From: Frigoribacterium sp. PhB116
Lineage (GTDB): Bacteria; Actinomycetota; Actinomycetes; Actinomycetales; Microbacteriaceae
Direction: 5' to 3'
DNA length: 64,000 bases
Assembly (NCBI RefSeq): GCF_004364285.1
Contig: NZ_SOBE01000001.1
Span: 248,001-312,000, forward strand
Of this stretch, positions 37,604-46,215 are shown piece after piece. Every line of letters begins with the position of its first letter. The stretch's first letter is position 1. Both the position numbers and the translations under genes were made by a program. The notes beneath the pieces are model-generated. The model was not told where the DNA came from, ran no database searches, and saw only the letters and a program-made list of their open reading frames with translations.

Positions 37604-38974
37604 GTGACGACGCAGACGAAGGGCACCGCTGCTCCTGCTCGGATCGCTGCCTTCTCGCAGGGCGTCCTGCGCCGCTCCCCGGCACTCGTGGCCCTCGGGA
37701 TCTTCCTCGCTGTCGTCCTGCTCTTCTCCGGGCTGCTGGCGTTGCCGGCAGCGACGGCCGACGGAACGAGGACACCGCTGCACGACGCGGTCTTCACCGC
37801 GGTGTCCGCGATGACCGTCACGGGGCTCGTGACCGTCGACACGGCGCTGCACTGGTCGTTCTTCGGGCAGATCGTCATCCTCGCCGGGGTCCAGGTCGGC
37901 GGGCTCGGCATCGTGACCATCGCGCTCCTGCTGTCGAGGGCCGTCACGCACAAGCTCGGCGTGCGCGGGCGGATCATGGCGCAGCAGGGCATCGGCACCA
38001 GCAAGCTCGGCGAGGTCCAGTCGCTGCTCAAGATCGTCGTCCTCACGACTGTCGTCGTGGAGGCGGCGCTCGCACTCGTCCTCGTGCCCGCGTTCATCGT
38101 CCGGGAGGGATCGTTCGCCTCGGGCACGTGGCACGGCGTCTCGGCCTTCAACAACGCCGGCTTCGTCACCCACGCCGAGGGCCTCGAACAGTTCGCCACC
38201 GACCCATTCATCATCGTCCCGCTCATGGTCGGGGTGTTCGTCGGCAGCCTGGGCTTCCCCGTCTTCATGGTCCTCATGGTCCACAAGACCCACCTCCGAC
38301 GCTGGAACCTCCACACGAAGCTGACCGTCACGGTCACCCTCGGGCTTCTGATCGTCGGAGCCGTGGTGTGGACACTCCTCGAGTGGGGCAACACCGCGAC
38401 CATCGGCGACCTCCCGGCGGGCGAGAAGCTGGTCCACGGGCTCTTCGCGTCGACCATGATGCGCAGCGGCGGCTTCGCGCTCGTCGACACCGGCGCCTCC
38501 CACCCCATCACCCTCCTCGCCACCGACGCCCTCATGTTCGTCGGCGGCGGTTCCGCCTCCACCGCCGGCGGCATCAAGGTGACGACGATCGCGCTGCTGT
38601 TCCTCGCGATCGCCGCCGAGGGCAAGGGCGACAAGAACGTCCGGGTCTTCCGCCGCACCGTCCCCGAAGCGGCTCTCCGCGTCGCGATCAGCGTCATCTT
38701 CCTCGGTGCGACCCTGGTGCTCGCGGCGACCGCGCTGATCATGACCGTCAGCGATGAACCCCTCGACCGCATCCTGTTCGAGGTGATCTCCGCCTTCGCC
38801 ACCTGCGGCCTGAGCGTGGGGCTGAGCGCCGAGCTCGACCCCTTCGGCAAGTACGTCCTCGCCGCCCTCATGTTCGCCGGCCGGGTCGGGCCCATCGGCC
38901 TCGCCTCGGCCCTCGCCGTCCGCCGCCGCACCCTGCTGTACGACTACCCGGAGGACCGCCCCGTCATCGGCTGA
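37604..38974 (+). CDS. TrkH/KtrB-type potassium transporter subunit
   Basis: 456 residues from GTG. Four MPM repeats are seen: AVSAMTVTGLVTVD, GVSAFNNAGFV, STMMRSGGFALVDTG and VISAFATCGLSVGL, each carrying a selectivity-filter-like Gly. VGGGSASTAGGIKVTTIALL is the conserved family loop. It should carry K+ (or Na+-coupled K+). These channels need a cytoplasmic RCK gating subunit (KtrA/TrkA); none is encoded in the flanking genes here, so the partner must be elsewhere. Confidence 0.92.
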   Translation: MTTQTKGTAAPARIAAFSQGVLRRSPALVALGIFLAVVLLFSGLLALPAATADGTRTPLHDAVFTAVSAMTVTGLVTVDTALHWSFFGQIVILAGVQVGGLGIVTIALLLSRAVTHKLGVRGRIMAQQGIGTSKLGEVQSLLKIVVLTTVVVEAALALVLVPAFIVREGSFASGTWHGVSAFNNAGFVTHAEGLEQFATDPFIIVPLMVGVFVGSLGFPVFMVLMVHKTHLRRWNLHTKLTVTVTLGLLIVGAVVWTLLEWGNTATIGDLPAGEKLVHGLFASTMMRSGGFALVDTGASHPITLLATDALMFVGGGSASTAGGIKVTTIALLFLAIAAEGKGDKNVRVFRRTVPEAALRVAISVIFLGATLVLAATALIMTVSDEPLDRILFEVISAFATCGLSVGLSAELDPFGKYVLAALMFAGRVGPIGLASALAVRRRTLLYDYPEDRPVIG

Positions 38975-39008
38975 CGCAGGGACCGATGGTCAGGACGTCG
39001 TCGTCTTC

Positions 39009-39036
39009 CGGGGTGCAGATCCGGGTCCGCACCCCG
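39009..39036 (+). terminator. Hairpin after the TrkH gene
   Basis: CGGGGTGC / GCACCCCG, an 8-bp perfect stem with a 12-nt loop, 35 bases after the stop and between convergent genes. Confidence 0.6.
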
Positions 39037-39218
39037 CGGTGGGGCCACCCCAGAGGGGTATCTGACGCCGGCCCCACCCTCAGCCGTCAGTCGGTGGGAC
39101 TCACGGAATGAAGAGCCGCGTTCCCGGCACGCGATCGTTCACCGGAGGGTCACTGGTTCCCAGATCGTCACGACATCGATCTCGTAGTGGTGCGAACTCT
39201 TACGATCAGGGTCGCCGG

Positions 39219-39887
39219 TCAGCCGACCTGCACGAGGCCGGCTCTGATGCCCCAGAGGACTGCCTGCAGCCGGTCGCGGGAACCGGTCTTCTGGAGGAGC
39301 CCGGCGAGGTGGTACTTCACGGTCGTCAGCTCGACGAACAGGCTCTGCGCGATCTCGGCGTTCGACGACCCCTGCGCGAGAAGCTGCAGCACGTCGAGCT
39401 CACGAGCGGTGAGCCGGGCGCCCTCCGCGTTCTCACGCGTCGCCCGTCCCCCGGCGCCGGCGCGGCGCGCGCCGAACTCTCGGAGCACGCGGCGTGTGAG
39501 CCTCTGGTCAAGCGTGCCCTCCCCGGCCGCGACCGACCTGACGGCGCTCACCAAGGTGGCCTCGTCCGTGCCCTTGAGGAGGAACCCGGCTGCACCCGCC
39601 TCGAGCGCGGCGAACACGTCGGCATCGACGTCGAAGGTCGTGAGCACGAGCACGCCTGCGTCGATGGTCGGGTCGGCAGTGATCTGCCGGGTGGCGGTGA
39701 TGCCGTCGGTGCCGGGCATGCGGATGTCCATGCACACCACGTCGGGGCGCAAGGCGCGGGCGAGGCTGACAGCCTCGGCCCCGTCGACGGCCTGGCCGAC
39801 CACCTCGAGGTCGTCGACTGCGCCCAGCACGACGGACAGCCCGGCCCGGACGACCATCTGGTCGTCGGCGACCACGACACGGATCAC
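39219..39887 (-). CDS. LuxR/NarL-type response regulator
   Basis: 222 residues. Receiver motifs VVADDQMVVR, VVCMDIRMPG (phospho-Asp) and FLLKGTD, then LuxR-type HTH LTARELDVLQLLAQGSSNAEIA ... TTVKYHLAGLLQKTGSRDR. Start overlaps the kinase stop (ATGA). Probably last gene in the ABC exporter/two-component operon. Confidence 0.93.
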   Translation of the reverse strand: MIRVVVADDQMVVRAGLSVVLGAVDDLEVVGQAVDGAEAVSLARALRPDVVCMDIRMPGTDGITATRQITADPTIDAGVLVLTTFDVDADVFAALEAGAAGFLLKGTDEATLVSAVRSVAAGEGTLDQRLTRRVLREFGARRAGAGGRATRENAEGARLTARELDVLQLLAQGSSNAEIAQSLFVELTTVKYHLAGLLQKTGSRDRLQAVLWGIRAGLVQVG

Positions 39888-41200
39888 GAGGCGCGCCCCG
39901 TGTCGCCGACGAGGACGAGTCGGTTCGTCCAGCCGCCGTGGTGCCGGTCGGGGCCCGTCGTCAGCCGGGCGCCGACGAGCTCGGCGCGCTCGGCCATGCC
40001 GGCGAGGCCGTAGCCGGTGCCCGTGCTCGTGCTCGTGCTCGCGCCCGGGGCGACCAGGGCCGGATCGGCGGCCTCGTTCCGCACCGACACCTCGACCTGG
40101 TCGTCCGTCCAGGTCACGGCGACGCGGCAGGGCGCTCCCGGGGCGTGCCGGGCGGCGTTGGCGAGGGACTCCTGCACCATCCGGTAGGCGGTCGCCTCGG
40201 CCAGGGGGCCGAGCGACCGAGGTTCGCCCTCGACGATCGTCGTGACGTCCTGGCCCCGCTCGCGTGCCGCCTCCGCGAGCCCCTCGATCCCGGCCATGGT
40301 GGGCACCGCGACGGGCCGCCCCGACGCCTCGGGCTCGTCGTCGCGCAGCAGGCCGACGGTGCGGCGCAGGTCGCCGAGCGTGATGCGGGCGTCGTCCTGC
40401 ACGGTGCGGAGCATCTCCCGCGCCCGCTCGGGGTCGCTGGCGACCAGGGCCGTGGCCGCCTGCGCCCCGACGATGATCCCGGACAGGTGGTGGCCGGCGA
40501 TGTCGTGCAGCTCGCGGGCGAGAGCGGCACGCTCCGACCGCACGGCGCGGTCGGCATCCTCCCGCCGCTCCCGCTCCACCGAGCGCTCCTGGGCGTCGAG
40601 CGCCTCCCGGAGGCGCTCACGGCCACGGACCTGCTCGGCGACCACCGCCGGAAGCAGGTACAGCACGACGACGCGGGCAGCCGCGGTCGCGAGCACGACC
40701 CCGGCCGGCGAACCCACCGGGCCGACGACCATCGCCGCCGCCCCGACCAGGGCGGTCGCGGCCGCCGCGGCCACGAGCGCGACGAGCCGGGCGGTGCGGT
40801 CGACGCGGCGGGCGAGCGTGTACGCAGCGACGATGACACCCAGGGCGCCGATGCCGAGCTCGCCCGCCGTGGTGGCGAGGACGACGAGATCGGCGGCGAC
40901 GACGACTGCGAGCACGACGAGGGGCCGATGCCGCCGCGCCAGCAGCGCGATCGACTGCACGAGCACGAGGGCCGCGTGCACCAGGGGCGGCACGTCGCCG
41001 GGCACCGTCGCGGGGATCTGCTCGCCACCGAGGTCGAGCGCGACGTACCCGAGCGCGACGGCCGCGACCAGCAACGACGGGAAAGCCGACCGGAGGCGCG
41101 ACGCGGGTGTGCGACGCGCCTGCGGATCCATGGGGCGAGTCAACCACGACCGACGCCGACCCCCGGTGGGGTCGGCGTCGGGACGGGCGGCGGAGGTCAT
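39884..41200 (-). CDS. NarL-family sensor histidine kinase
   Basis: 438 residues. Several membrane helices with short loops (about residues 40-190), HisKA_3 motif ERAALARELHDIAGHHLSGI and a C-terminal HATPase with GTGYGLAGMAERA. The end HHGGWTNRLVLV lacks the longer tail of some relatives. It begins 22 bases after the 54-residue membrane peptide gene and is coupled to the response regulator. The architecture suggests sensing of exporter state or envelope stress; the trigger is unknown. Confidence 0.9.
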   Translation of the reverse strand: MTSAARPDADPTGGRRRSWLTRPMDPQARRTPASRLRSAFPSLLVAAVALGYVALDLGGEQIPATVPGDVPPLVHAALVLVQSIALLARRHRPLVVLAVVVAADLVVLATTAGELGIGALGVIVAAYTLARRVDRTARLVALVAAAAATALVGAAAMVVGPVGSPAGVVLATAAARVVVLYLLPAVVAEQVRGRERLREALDAQERSVERERREDADRAVRSERAALARELHDIAGHHLSGIIVGAQAATALVASDPERAREMLRTVQDDARITLGDLRRTVGLLRDDEPEASGRPVAVPTMAGIEGLAEAARERGQDVTTIVEGEPRSLGPLAEATAYRMVQESLANAARHAPGAPCRVAVTWTDDQVEVSVRNEAADPALVAPGASTSTSTGTGYGLAGMAERAELVGARLTTGPDRHHGGWTNRLVLVGDTGRAS

Positions 41201-41222
41201 CGCGCCCTGCTCGCGAGGAACA

Positions 41223-41387
41223 TCACGGGCCTGTCATCGTCTCGATCACGCCGATCCATGCCGGCTCCCCGGTCGGGCCGGACACACGGGACCAGATGCC
41301 GGAGACGACCGCACCGGCGAGCAGCACCACAGCGATGACGACGACGACCTTCGTGCGGCTGCGGGGTCGCCCCTCCCGCTCAGACAT
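41223..41387 (-). CDS. 54-residue single-pass membrane peptide
   Basis: MSEREGRPRSRTK is a basic N-terminus, followed by one hydrophobic helix (VVVVIAVVLLAGAVVSGIW) and a short outer tail. The ATG overlaps the permease stop by eight bases and the stop is 22 bases before the kinase start, so it sits inside the operon. No family recognised. Position suggests an accessory to the exporter or the kinase. Confidence 0.65.
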   Translation of the reverse strand: MSEREGRPRSRTKVVVVIAVVLLAGAVVSGIWSRVSGPTGEPAWIGVIETMTGP

Positions 41388-42204
41388 CGCGACGGGAGAG
41401 CGCGATGGACGCCGTGGCCATCGCCGCGGCCGTGAGCGCCAGGAGCGCAGCGATCGCGACCCCTCCGCTGACCGTGCCCGCGCCTCCGTGGATGACGGAC
41501 TGCGCGAGGGCGACGGGCAGGAACTGCGTCCACGAGGCCGCCGCTCCCTCGCCGACGAGCTGGGCGACGGCGGCGACGATCGGTTCGGCGACGAGGGCGC
41601 CGATCATGACGAGCACCCCCGCGAGCTGGGACCGGCAGAGGATGCCGACGGCGAGGCCGACGACCGCGAGGCAGGTGACGGCGAGAACCCCCCGTGCCGA
41701 CGTCGCGACGACGGCGCCGGTGGCTGCCGTGAAGGGCGTCGCGGTCAGCACGAGGGAGCCGATCAGGGTGAGCAGGCTGACGATCGCCAGCACGAGCCCG
41801 ACGACCGCGGCGCCGACGCCGACGGCGGCGGCCTTCGCCACGACGACGCGGCTGCGACGAGGGCTCGCGAGGACGGCGCCGACGATGCCGCCGTGACGGT
41901 CGTCGCTCGTCCCGGCGAGGACCCCGAGCAGAACGATCGCGACGAGGGCCAGGCCGATCGACCCGCCGCCGAGCGTTGTCCCGAGGGGAGAGAGAGCGTC
42001 GAGCTGTATCGCCGCGGCGGACAGGTCGACGACGGGAAGATCGTCGCCGAGGGCCTCCGCTCCGGGTCCCACCTGGCCCGACGCGAGGGCGGGGAGGAGG
42101 ACGACGAACACGAGCTGGGTGAGGACGAGGCCCAGCAGCGCGACGGCGGCGGCGACCTTGGTTGCCGTCGTGGTGACGAGCCCGAGGATCTCTGCGCGGA
42201 ACAT
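41380..42204 (-). CDS. ABC-2 type exporter permease
   Basis: 274 residues with six predicted helices and a loop after the first helix (LASGQVGPGAEALGDDL...). Motifs such as GVLAGTSDDRHGGIVGAVLASPRRSRVVVAKA match permeases of bacitracin/lantibiotic-type exporters. One-base overlap with the ATPase stop (TGATG). The C-terminus ends SIALSRRDV. Confidence 0.85.
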   Translation of the reverse strand: MFRAEILGLVTTTATKVAAAVALLGLVLTQLVFVVLLPALASGQVGPGAEALGDDLPVVDLSAAAIQLDALSPLGTTLGGGSIGLALVAIVLLGVLAGTSDDRHGGIVGAVLASPRRSRVVVAKAAAVGVGAAVVGLVLAIVSLLTLIGSLVLTATPFTAATGAVVATSARGVLAVTCLAVVGLAVGILCRSQLAGVLVMIGALVAEPIVAAVAQLVGEGAAASWTQFLPVALAQSVIHGGAGTVSGGVAIAALLALTAAAMATASIALSRRDV

Positions 42205-42938
42205 CAGCGCACCACCCCTTCGGTGCCGGTGACCTCGAGGTAGTAGCCCTCGAGGGTCCCGGTGCGGTCGGCGAGGACTGCGGCCATGGTGGTCTCGGCC
42301 ACGACACGGCCCTCGGTGATGACGACGACGTCGTCGGCGATCTCCTGGATGTCGGACAGCAGGTGCGACGACACCAGCACGGCGCCCCCGTCCGCCGCGA
42401 AGGCGCGGAGCCTCTGACGGAGCCAGTGCATGCCCGCGGGATCGAGGCCGTTGGCGGGCTCGTCGAGGACGAGGAGGCGCGGCTCGCCGAGCAGGGCCGC
42501 AGCGATCGCGATCCGTTGGCGCATGCCGAGTGAATACGTGCCGGCACGGCGGTCAGCGTCCTGGCTCATCCCGACCTCGGCGAGGACTGCGGCGACACGG
42601 CCGGCGCCAACCCCAGCCCGCAGGGCGGCAATGGAAAGGTGCTGTCGGCCGGTCCGGGCGGGGTGCAGGCCGCCGGCGTCGAGGACGACGCCGACTTGCT
42701 GGGCCGGGTGCACCAGCTCGCGGTAGGGGGCGCCGAGGACGAGAGCGTCGCCTCCGTCCCGAGAGACGAGGCCGAGCAGGAGACGGATGGTCGTGGTCTT
42801 GCCGGCGCCGTTCGGGCCGAGCAGGCCCACGACACGGCCGGGACGGACGGAGAAGGAGACGTCGGAGACGCGGGGGCGGCCGCGGTGGGCCTTGCGGAGT
42901 CCGCGCACCTCGAGGGGCAGGGGGGTCGGTTCGTTCAT
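42204..42938 (-). CDS. ABC exporter ATP-binding protein
   Basis: 244 residues from ATG (MNEPTPLPLEVRGLRK). Walker A GPNGAGKTTT, signature YSLGMRQRI, Walker B LLVLDEPANGLDPAG and H-loop VSSHLLSDIQE. First gene of the five-gene unit ATPase-permease-peptide-kinase-regulator. The frame is open upstream, but the ATG gives the normal N-terminus. Confidence 0.92.
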   Translation of the reverse strand: MNEPTPLPLEVRGLRKAHRGRPRVSDVSFSVRPGRVVGLLGPNGAGKTTTIRLLLGLVSRDGGDALVLGAPYRELVHPAQQVGVVLDAGGLHPARTGRQHLSIAALRAGVGAGRVAAVLAEVGMSQDADRRAGTYSLGMRQRIAIAAALLGEPRLLVLDEPANGLDPAGMHWLRQRLRAFAADGGAVLVSSHLLSDIQEIADDVVVITEGRVVAETTMAAVLADRTGTLEGYYLEVTGTEGVVR

Positions 42939-43109
42939 GCTGTCCAGCCTCGCGACACCGGCCCCGCGGCACCCCCGCCGCTGGCACAGCGCTCCCCGTC
43001 CTTCTGGCCAGTAAGCCGGACGACGTCGAGTCAGGCGGCGGGCCGGCATTCACGGCCAGTCACCCTGGTCACCGCCCGTCGTGACGCAGTGGGGCCGGTG
43101 ATGGATCGT

Positions 43110-44111
43110 CTAGCGAGACACCGGTTTGGCGTCCTCAGGTTTGATCTGGCCGTGCTGGCTCGGGACAAGACGAGGGACGAGCCGGACGAAGATCACCATG
43201 CCGATGAGTTCGACGAGTGTCTGGGTCACGACAACGACCGGAGCAAGTGACAGCGACGCCGGCAGGGCCAGCGCGAGCGGCAAGACCACGAGGGAGTTCC
43301 TGGTCGCACCGCTGAACACGAGGGCTCGGGTGGCTGGCGCGTCGAGTCGGAAGATGCGGCCGGCCCCGATGCCGAGCGCTGCCATGACGACGAGGAACCC
43401 GGCGTAGATCGGCACCAGCACGAGTAGCTGACCCAGGGCGTCTCCGACGGCGCCGGCTTGCGAGGCCACGACGGTGAACAGGGTCGCCATCATCAGCGGC
43501 ACCATCAGGCTCAGCATCGTCTGCTCGATGACGGCACCGGCTCGGTGTCGCCGGGCGAGTGCCTGCACGAGTGCGGCTGCGGTGAGCGGGACGACGATCA
43601 GGAGGAGGAATGCTCGGGCGAAGGGGCCGACCTCGACCACGGCTACGCCCTCGGGGCCGATGAACAGCAGCAGGTACAGCGGCAGGAGAAGGATCTGCGC
43701 CAGCATCAGCAGCGGTGCGGCGGCGAGGAGCCGTTCTGATGCGCCGCCGGCAAGGCCGGCGAACACGATCACGTAGTCGATGCACGGGGTCAGCAGCACC
43801 AGCAGCACCCCGAACAGCAGCGCCGGCTCGTCTGCGACGAACCGGGACAGCCCGTACGCGATGACCGGGACGACGACGAAGTTCAGCACCCCGACCGCGA
43901 CGAGGAACCGCCCGTCACGGAGAGACCTCCCGATCGCGGCGAACGGCACACCGAGGAACGTCGCGAACAACAGCAGCGCGAGCACGGGCTCGATCGCTCC
44001 CTCTAAGTGGTGCGCCCCCGGCACGGTGACGCCGAGAACACCGGCAGCTGCGATCGCCACCAGGTAGAGGCCGATCTGCCGGTGTTCGAGCCAGGAAACG
44101 GCCGCGTTCAC
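43110..44111 (-). CDS. ACR3-like arsenite efflux permease (BASS superfamily)
   Basis: 333 residues, GTG start, ten hydrophobic segments. LLTPCIDYVIVFAGLAGG is the ACR3-type helix with the conserved Cys; ATRNSLVVLPLALALP is the second conserved helix. It should export arsenite or antimonite. The divergent MerR regulator and a shared operator support a metal(loid)-induced efflux unit, though other BASS substrates remain possible. One copy of the GATCGNCTA repeat overlaps its 3' end. Confidence 0.82.
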   Translation of the reverse strand: MNAAVSWLEHRQIGLYLVAIAAAGVLGVTVPGAHHLEGAIEPVLALLLFATFLGVPFAAIGRSLRDGRFLVAVGVLNFVVVPVIAYGLSRFVADEPALLFGVLLVLLTPCIDYVIVFAGLAGGASERLLAAAPLLMLAQILLLPLYLLLFIGPEGVAVVEVGPFARAFLLLIVVPLTAAALVQALARRHRAGAVIEQTMLSLMVPLMMATLFTVVASQAGAVGDALGQLLVLVPIYAGFLVVMAALGIGAGRIFRLDAPATRALVFSGATRNSLVVLPLALALPASLSLAPVVVVTQTLVELIGMVIFVRLVPRLVPSQHGQIKPEDAKPVSR

Positions 44112-44147
44112 GGCAGGACCGATGTGGAGGAGGTAGGCACGTCAGCG

Positions 44148-44183
44148 ACCGTAGAGGTTCGAGCCGCTTGAAGGTCAAGCGGC
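44148..44183 (-). promoter_or_regulatory. MerR-type promoter and operator for the efflux gene
   Basis: On the minus strand -35 TTGACC and -10 TACGGT (44148-44153) are separated by 19 bp, the stretched spacer typical of MerR-activated promoters. A perfect 9-bp inverted repeat GCCGCTTGA-AGG-TCAAGCGGC (44163-44183) overlaps the -35 and the spacer, so a bound regulator would sit on the promoter. Confidence 0.75.
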
Positions 44184-44194
44184 AGCGGCGGCTC

Positions 44195-44200
44195 TAGGGT
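44195..44200 (+). promoter_or_regulatory. -10 element (TAGGGT) of a leaderless merR-type gene
   Basis: TAGGGT, then 6 nt, then GTG. It lies next to the shared operator, so the regulator probably controls its own synthesis. Confidence 0.5.
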
Positions 44201-44206
44201 CGCGGT

Positions 44207-44608
44207 GTGCAAATTTCCGAGGTCAGCAAGCGCAGCGGCGTCTCCGCCACGGCGCTCCGGTACTACGAATCCATCGGGCTGTTGACCCCTGCTAGAACCT
44301 CGAACGGGTACCGGGACTACACCCCGGACGTTCTCAGCCGGCTCGACCTGATCGAAGCTAGCAAGGAACTCGGGCTGCCCCTCGACCAGATCGGGTCACA
44401 CTTCAGCACCATGGAGTCGACGTCCTGTACCGACGTCCGGGAGGCGCTGCGCCCGCTCTTGGCAGAGCAGGTGCGTCAGATCGAGGAGAAGCAGGCCCGG
44501 CTCGACCGGCTCCGGTCACGCCTTGCTCGTGCCGAGCACGACCTAGCCGAGTGTCCTGACCGGTCAGAGCGGTGCTCGACCGAGTGCGTCTTCCACTCCG
44601 ACGCCTAG
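44207..44608 (+). CDS. MerR-family regulator of the efflux gene
   Basis: 133 residues, GTG start. Winged HTH QISEVSKRSGVSATALRYYE with SIGLLTPAR and NGYRDY, then a dimerisation helix. Cysteines are at 74, 116, 123 and 127 (TSCTD, ECPD, RCSTEC), enough to form a metal or metalloid site. It is divergent from the ACR3-like gene 95 bp away. Likely a metal(loid)-responsive activator; the inducer is unproven. Confidence 0.88.
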   Translation: MQISEVSKRSGVSATALRYYESIGLLTPARTSNGYRDYTPDVLSRLDLIEASKELGLPLDQIGSHFSTMESTSCTDVREALRPLLAEQVRQIEEKQARLDRLRSRLARAEHDLAECPDRSERCSTECVFHSDA

Positions 44609-44693
44609 GGGACGCCTAAACCTTCTTGGTGCGAAGACCAGCGACGTGGCCGGCAATCAGGCCGGCGCCGGCGAGGAGCAGCGCGACGCGGCG

Positions 44694-44764
44694 ACATTGC
44701 GGGGGCCGCCAAGACCTCGCTGCCGATGGCGGGGTTCCTGACCCTACTCAGGTTCCCCGTCAGG
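44694..44764 (+). repeat. 72-bp palindromic repeat, diverged copy 3
   Basis: Aligns with copies 1 and 2 (GCGGGGGC.GCC.AGACC.CGCTGCCGATGG.GGGGTTCCT) but is diverged in the second half. Same orientation; intergenic. Confidence 0.65.
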
Positions 44765-44842
44765 CCCTCCCCCACCCGAGACCCACACCTCATGGAGGCC
44801 CATCCAGTTGAGCCCTCCGGCAGCGGCCTCTAGATTCTTCCC

Positions 44843-45124
44843 GTGAAGATGCGGAACTGTATGAAGTGGTCCTACCTCGGCGAGTCGTTCGAGGTGTGCG
44901 ACTTCACGGCGTTCTTCCGGGTCCACCGACACGGGACAGCCACCTCAACGGCCGCCGTCCACGACGTCCACCCGTCCGACCACTGGACGACCGTCGCGAG
45001 AGACGGCAGCGCAGTATTCACCTTCGCCGCCCGCAGCGGATCACCGATCAGGGTCGTCGCCCCCGCCGCAGTAGGAGCGGTCTTCCGCAGATGGTTAGAC
45101 GGCCTGACCGCTGTCGAGGCGTGA
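44843..45124 (+). CDS. Hypothetical protein
   Basis: 93 residues, GTG start. The sequence looks protein-like (MKWSYLGESFEVCDFTAFFRV, SPIRVVAPAAVGAVFRRWLDG) and has no membrane segment. No family recognised. The start is uncertain; no strong ribosome site is seen. Confidence 0.45.
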   Translation: MKMRNCMKWSYLGESFEVCDFTAFFRVHRHGTATSTAAVHDVHPSDHWTTVARDGSAVFTFAARSGSPIRVVAPAAVGAVFRRWLDGLTAVEA

Positions 45125-45147
45125 TCCGGACACCCTGAGCAGGCGCG

Positions 45148-45426
45148 TCACGGTGGGGGCGTCACACCGAACCGTGTTGCCAAGGCGCCAACGGAAGTTC
45201 CCTCAGCCGCCCGGCGCCGCAGTTCGGTGACGTCCTCGTCAGTCATTTTCTGGCTAGGACGATGGGTGATCGGACCTCCCGCATCGACACGAGCGCGCCC
45301 CACGACAAGGCTCGAGACCGTGCTCTGACTGACGCCAAACTGCGCAGCCAACTCCACTTGAGTCGTTCCGTTCCTGTATCTCTGCCGAAGAGCCACCACT
45401 TGGGAATCACTCAGGCGCACAGGCAT
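45148..45426 (-). CDS. Small protein with two helix-turn-helix-like repeats
   Basis: 92 residues. The first unit, LSDSQVVALRQRYRNGTTQV with ELAAQFGVSQSTVSSLVVGR, is a clear HTH. The second, MTDEDVTELRRRAAEGTSVG with ALATRFGVTPPP, repeats the same pattern but stops before the recognition helix. It probably binds DNA; similar repeats occur in phage proteins and beside homing-type nucleases. The truncated second unit suggests decay or a new stop. Confidence 0.6.
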   Translation of the reverse strand: MPVRLSDSQVVALRQRYRNGTTQVELAAQFGVSQSTVSSLVVGRARVDAGGPITHRPSQKMTDEDVTELRRRAAEGTSVGALATRFGVTPPP

Positions 45427-45491
45427 GAACCCATTCTCGTCTCCGACGCATCGCTTCCTGCCCGTCCGACGATCGGCATCTGACGCTGTGT

Positions 45492-45989
45492 CTACCTGCT
45501 CGCCACCTCGTCCGTCGCGGCACGGGAGAGTGGATAGGCGCGGTCCAGGCGAGGACTGAGGACGACGAGGAACAAGAACATCGACAACAGCCACCCGGCG
45601 ACCCAGTACGCGGGAATCGAGGAGATGGCGGCGTTCGGCACGACGTCGGTGGCGACTGCGACGACGACGCCGATCGTGAAGAGCACGCCCACCCCGTAGT
45701 ACAGGGCTCGGAAGCCCTCCTCGACACGGCCCCGCCGTTCCTGCTGGCGACTCGTCCGGTCGTCGAGGGCGGTGACCGAGCGGCCGTAGTCATCTTCAGC
45801 AACGGTGACGAAGAGCTCCCGGACCGGGACGCCGAACGCCTTCGCCACTCGTGACAGCGTGTCGAGGCTCCCGTCGTTGCCCGCCTCGAGCCTTTGGATG
45901 GTGCGGACGGTCACGCCGCTCTCGTCTGCGAGGCGTTCCTGGGTCCAACCCATCTGGGTCCGGAGATCGACGATCCGTGTCTCGTTCAT
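45492..45989 (-). CDS. XRE-family HTH protein with membrane helices
   Basis: 165 residues from ATG (MNETRIVDL) preceded by GTGAGG. HTH: LRTQMGWTQERLADESGVTVRTIQRLE. After a linker, two hydrophobic segments (YYGVGVLFTIGVVVAVATDV, AYWVAGWLLSMFLFLVVLSP) follow, so it is membrane-tethered. Regulators of this shape exist widely; target unknown. It lies 65 bp upstream of the double-HTH gene. Confidence 0.75.
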   Translation of the reverse strand: MNETRIVDLRTQMGWTQERLADESGVTVRTIQRLEAGNDGSLDTLSRVAKAFGVPVRELFVTVAEDDYGRSVTALDDRTSRQQERRGRVEEGFRALYYGVGVLFTIGVVVAVATDVVPNAAISSIPAYWVAGWLLSMFLFLVVLSPRLDRAYPLSRAATDEVASR

Positions 45990-46215
45990 GAACCTCACAC
46001 TAAGAACGGCCGGCGCCGAGGTCTACGACACCGACCCGACAGGGACCCGACACCTTCGCGACAGAGCACCTCGGGGCCCCGTCCCCACCAGGACCGCAGC
46101 CGCAGCCAGCGGTCAGATTGGGTCCGATCAGCGATCGGCTACCAGGCATTCCGAAGGGAAGTCACTGGCTGCGATCTCCGCTTGCGGTTCGCCACGAGGT
46201 CGATAGCTTGGAACA

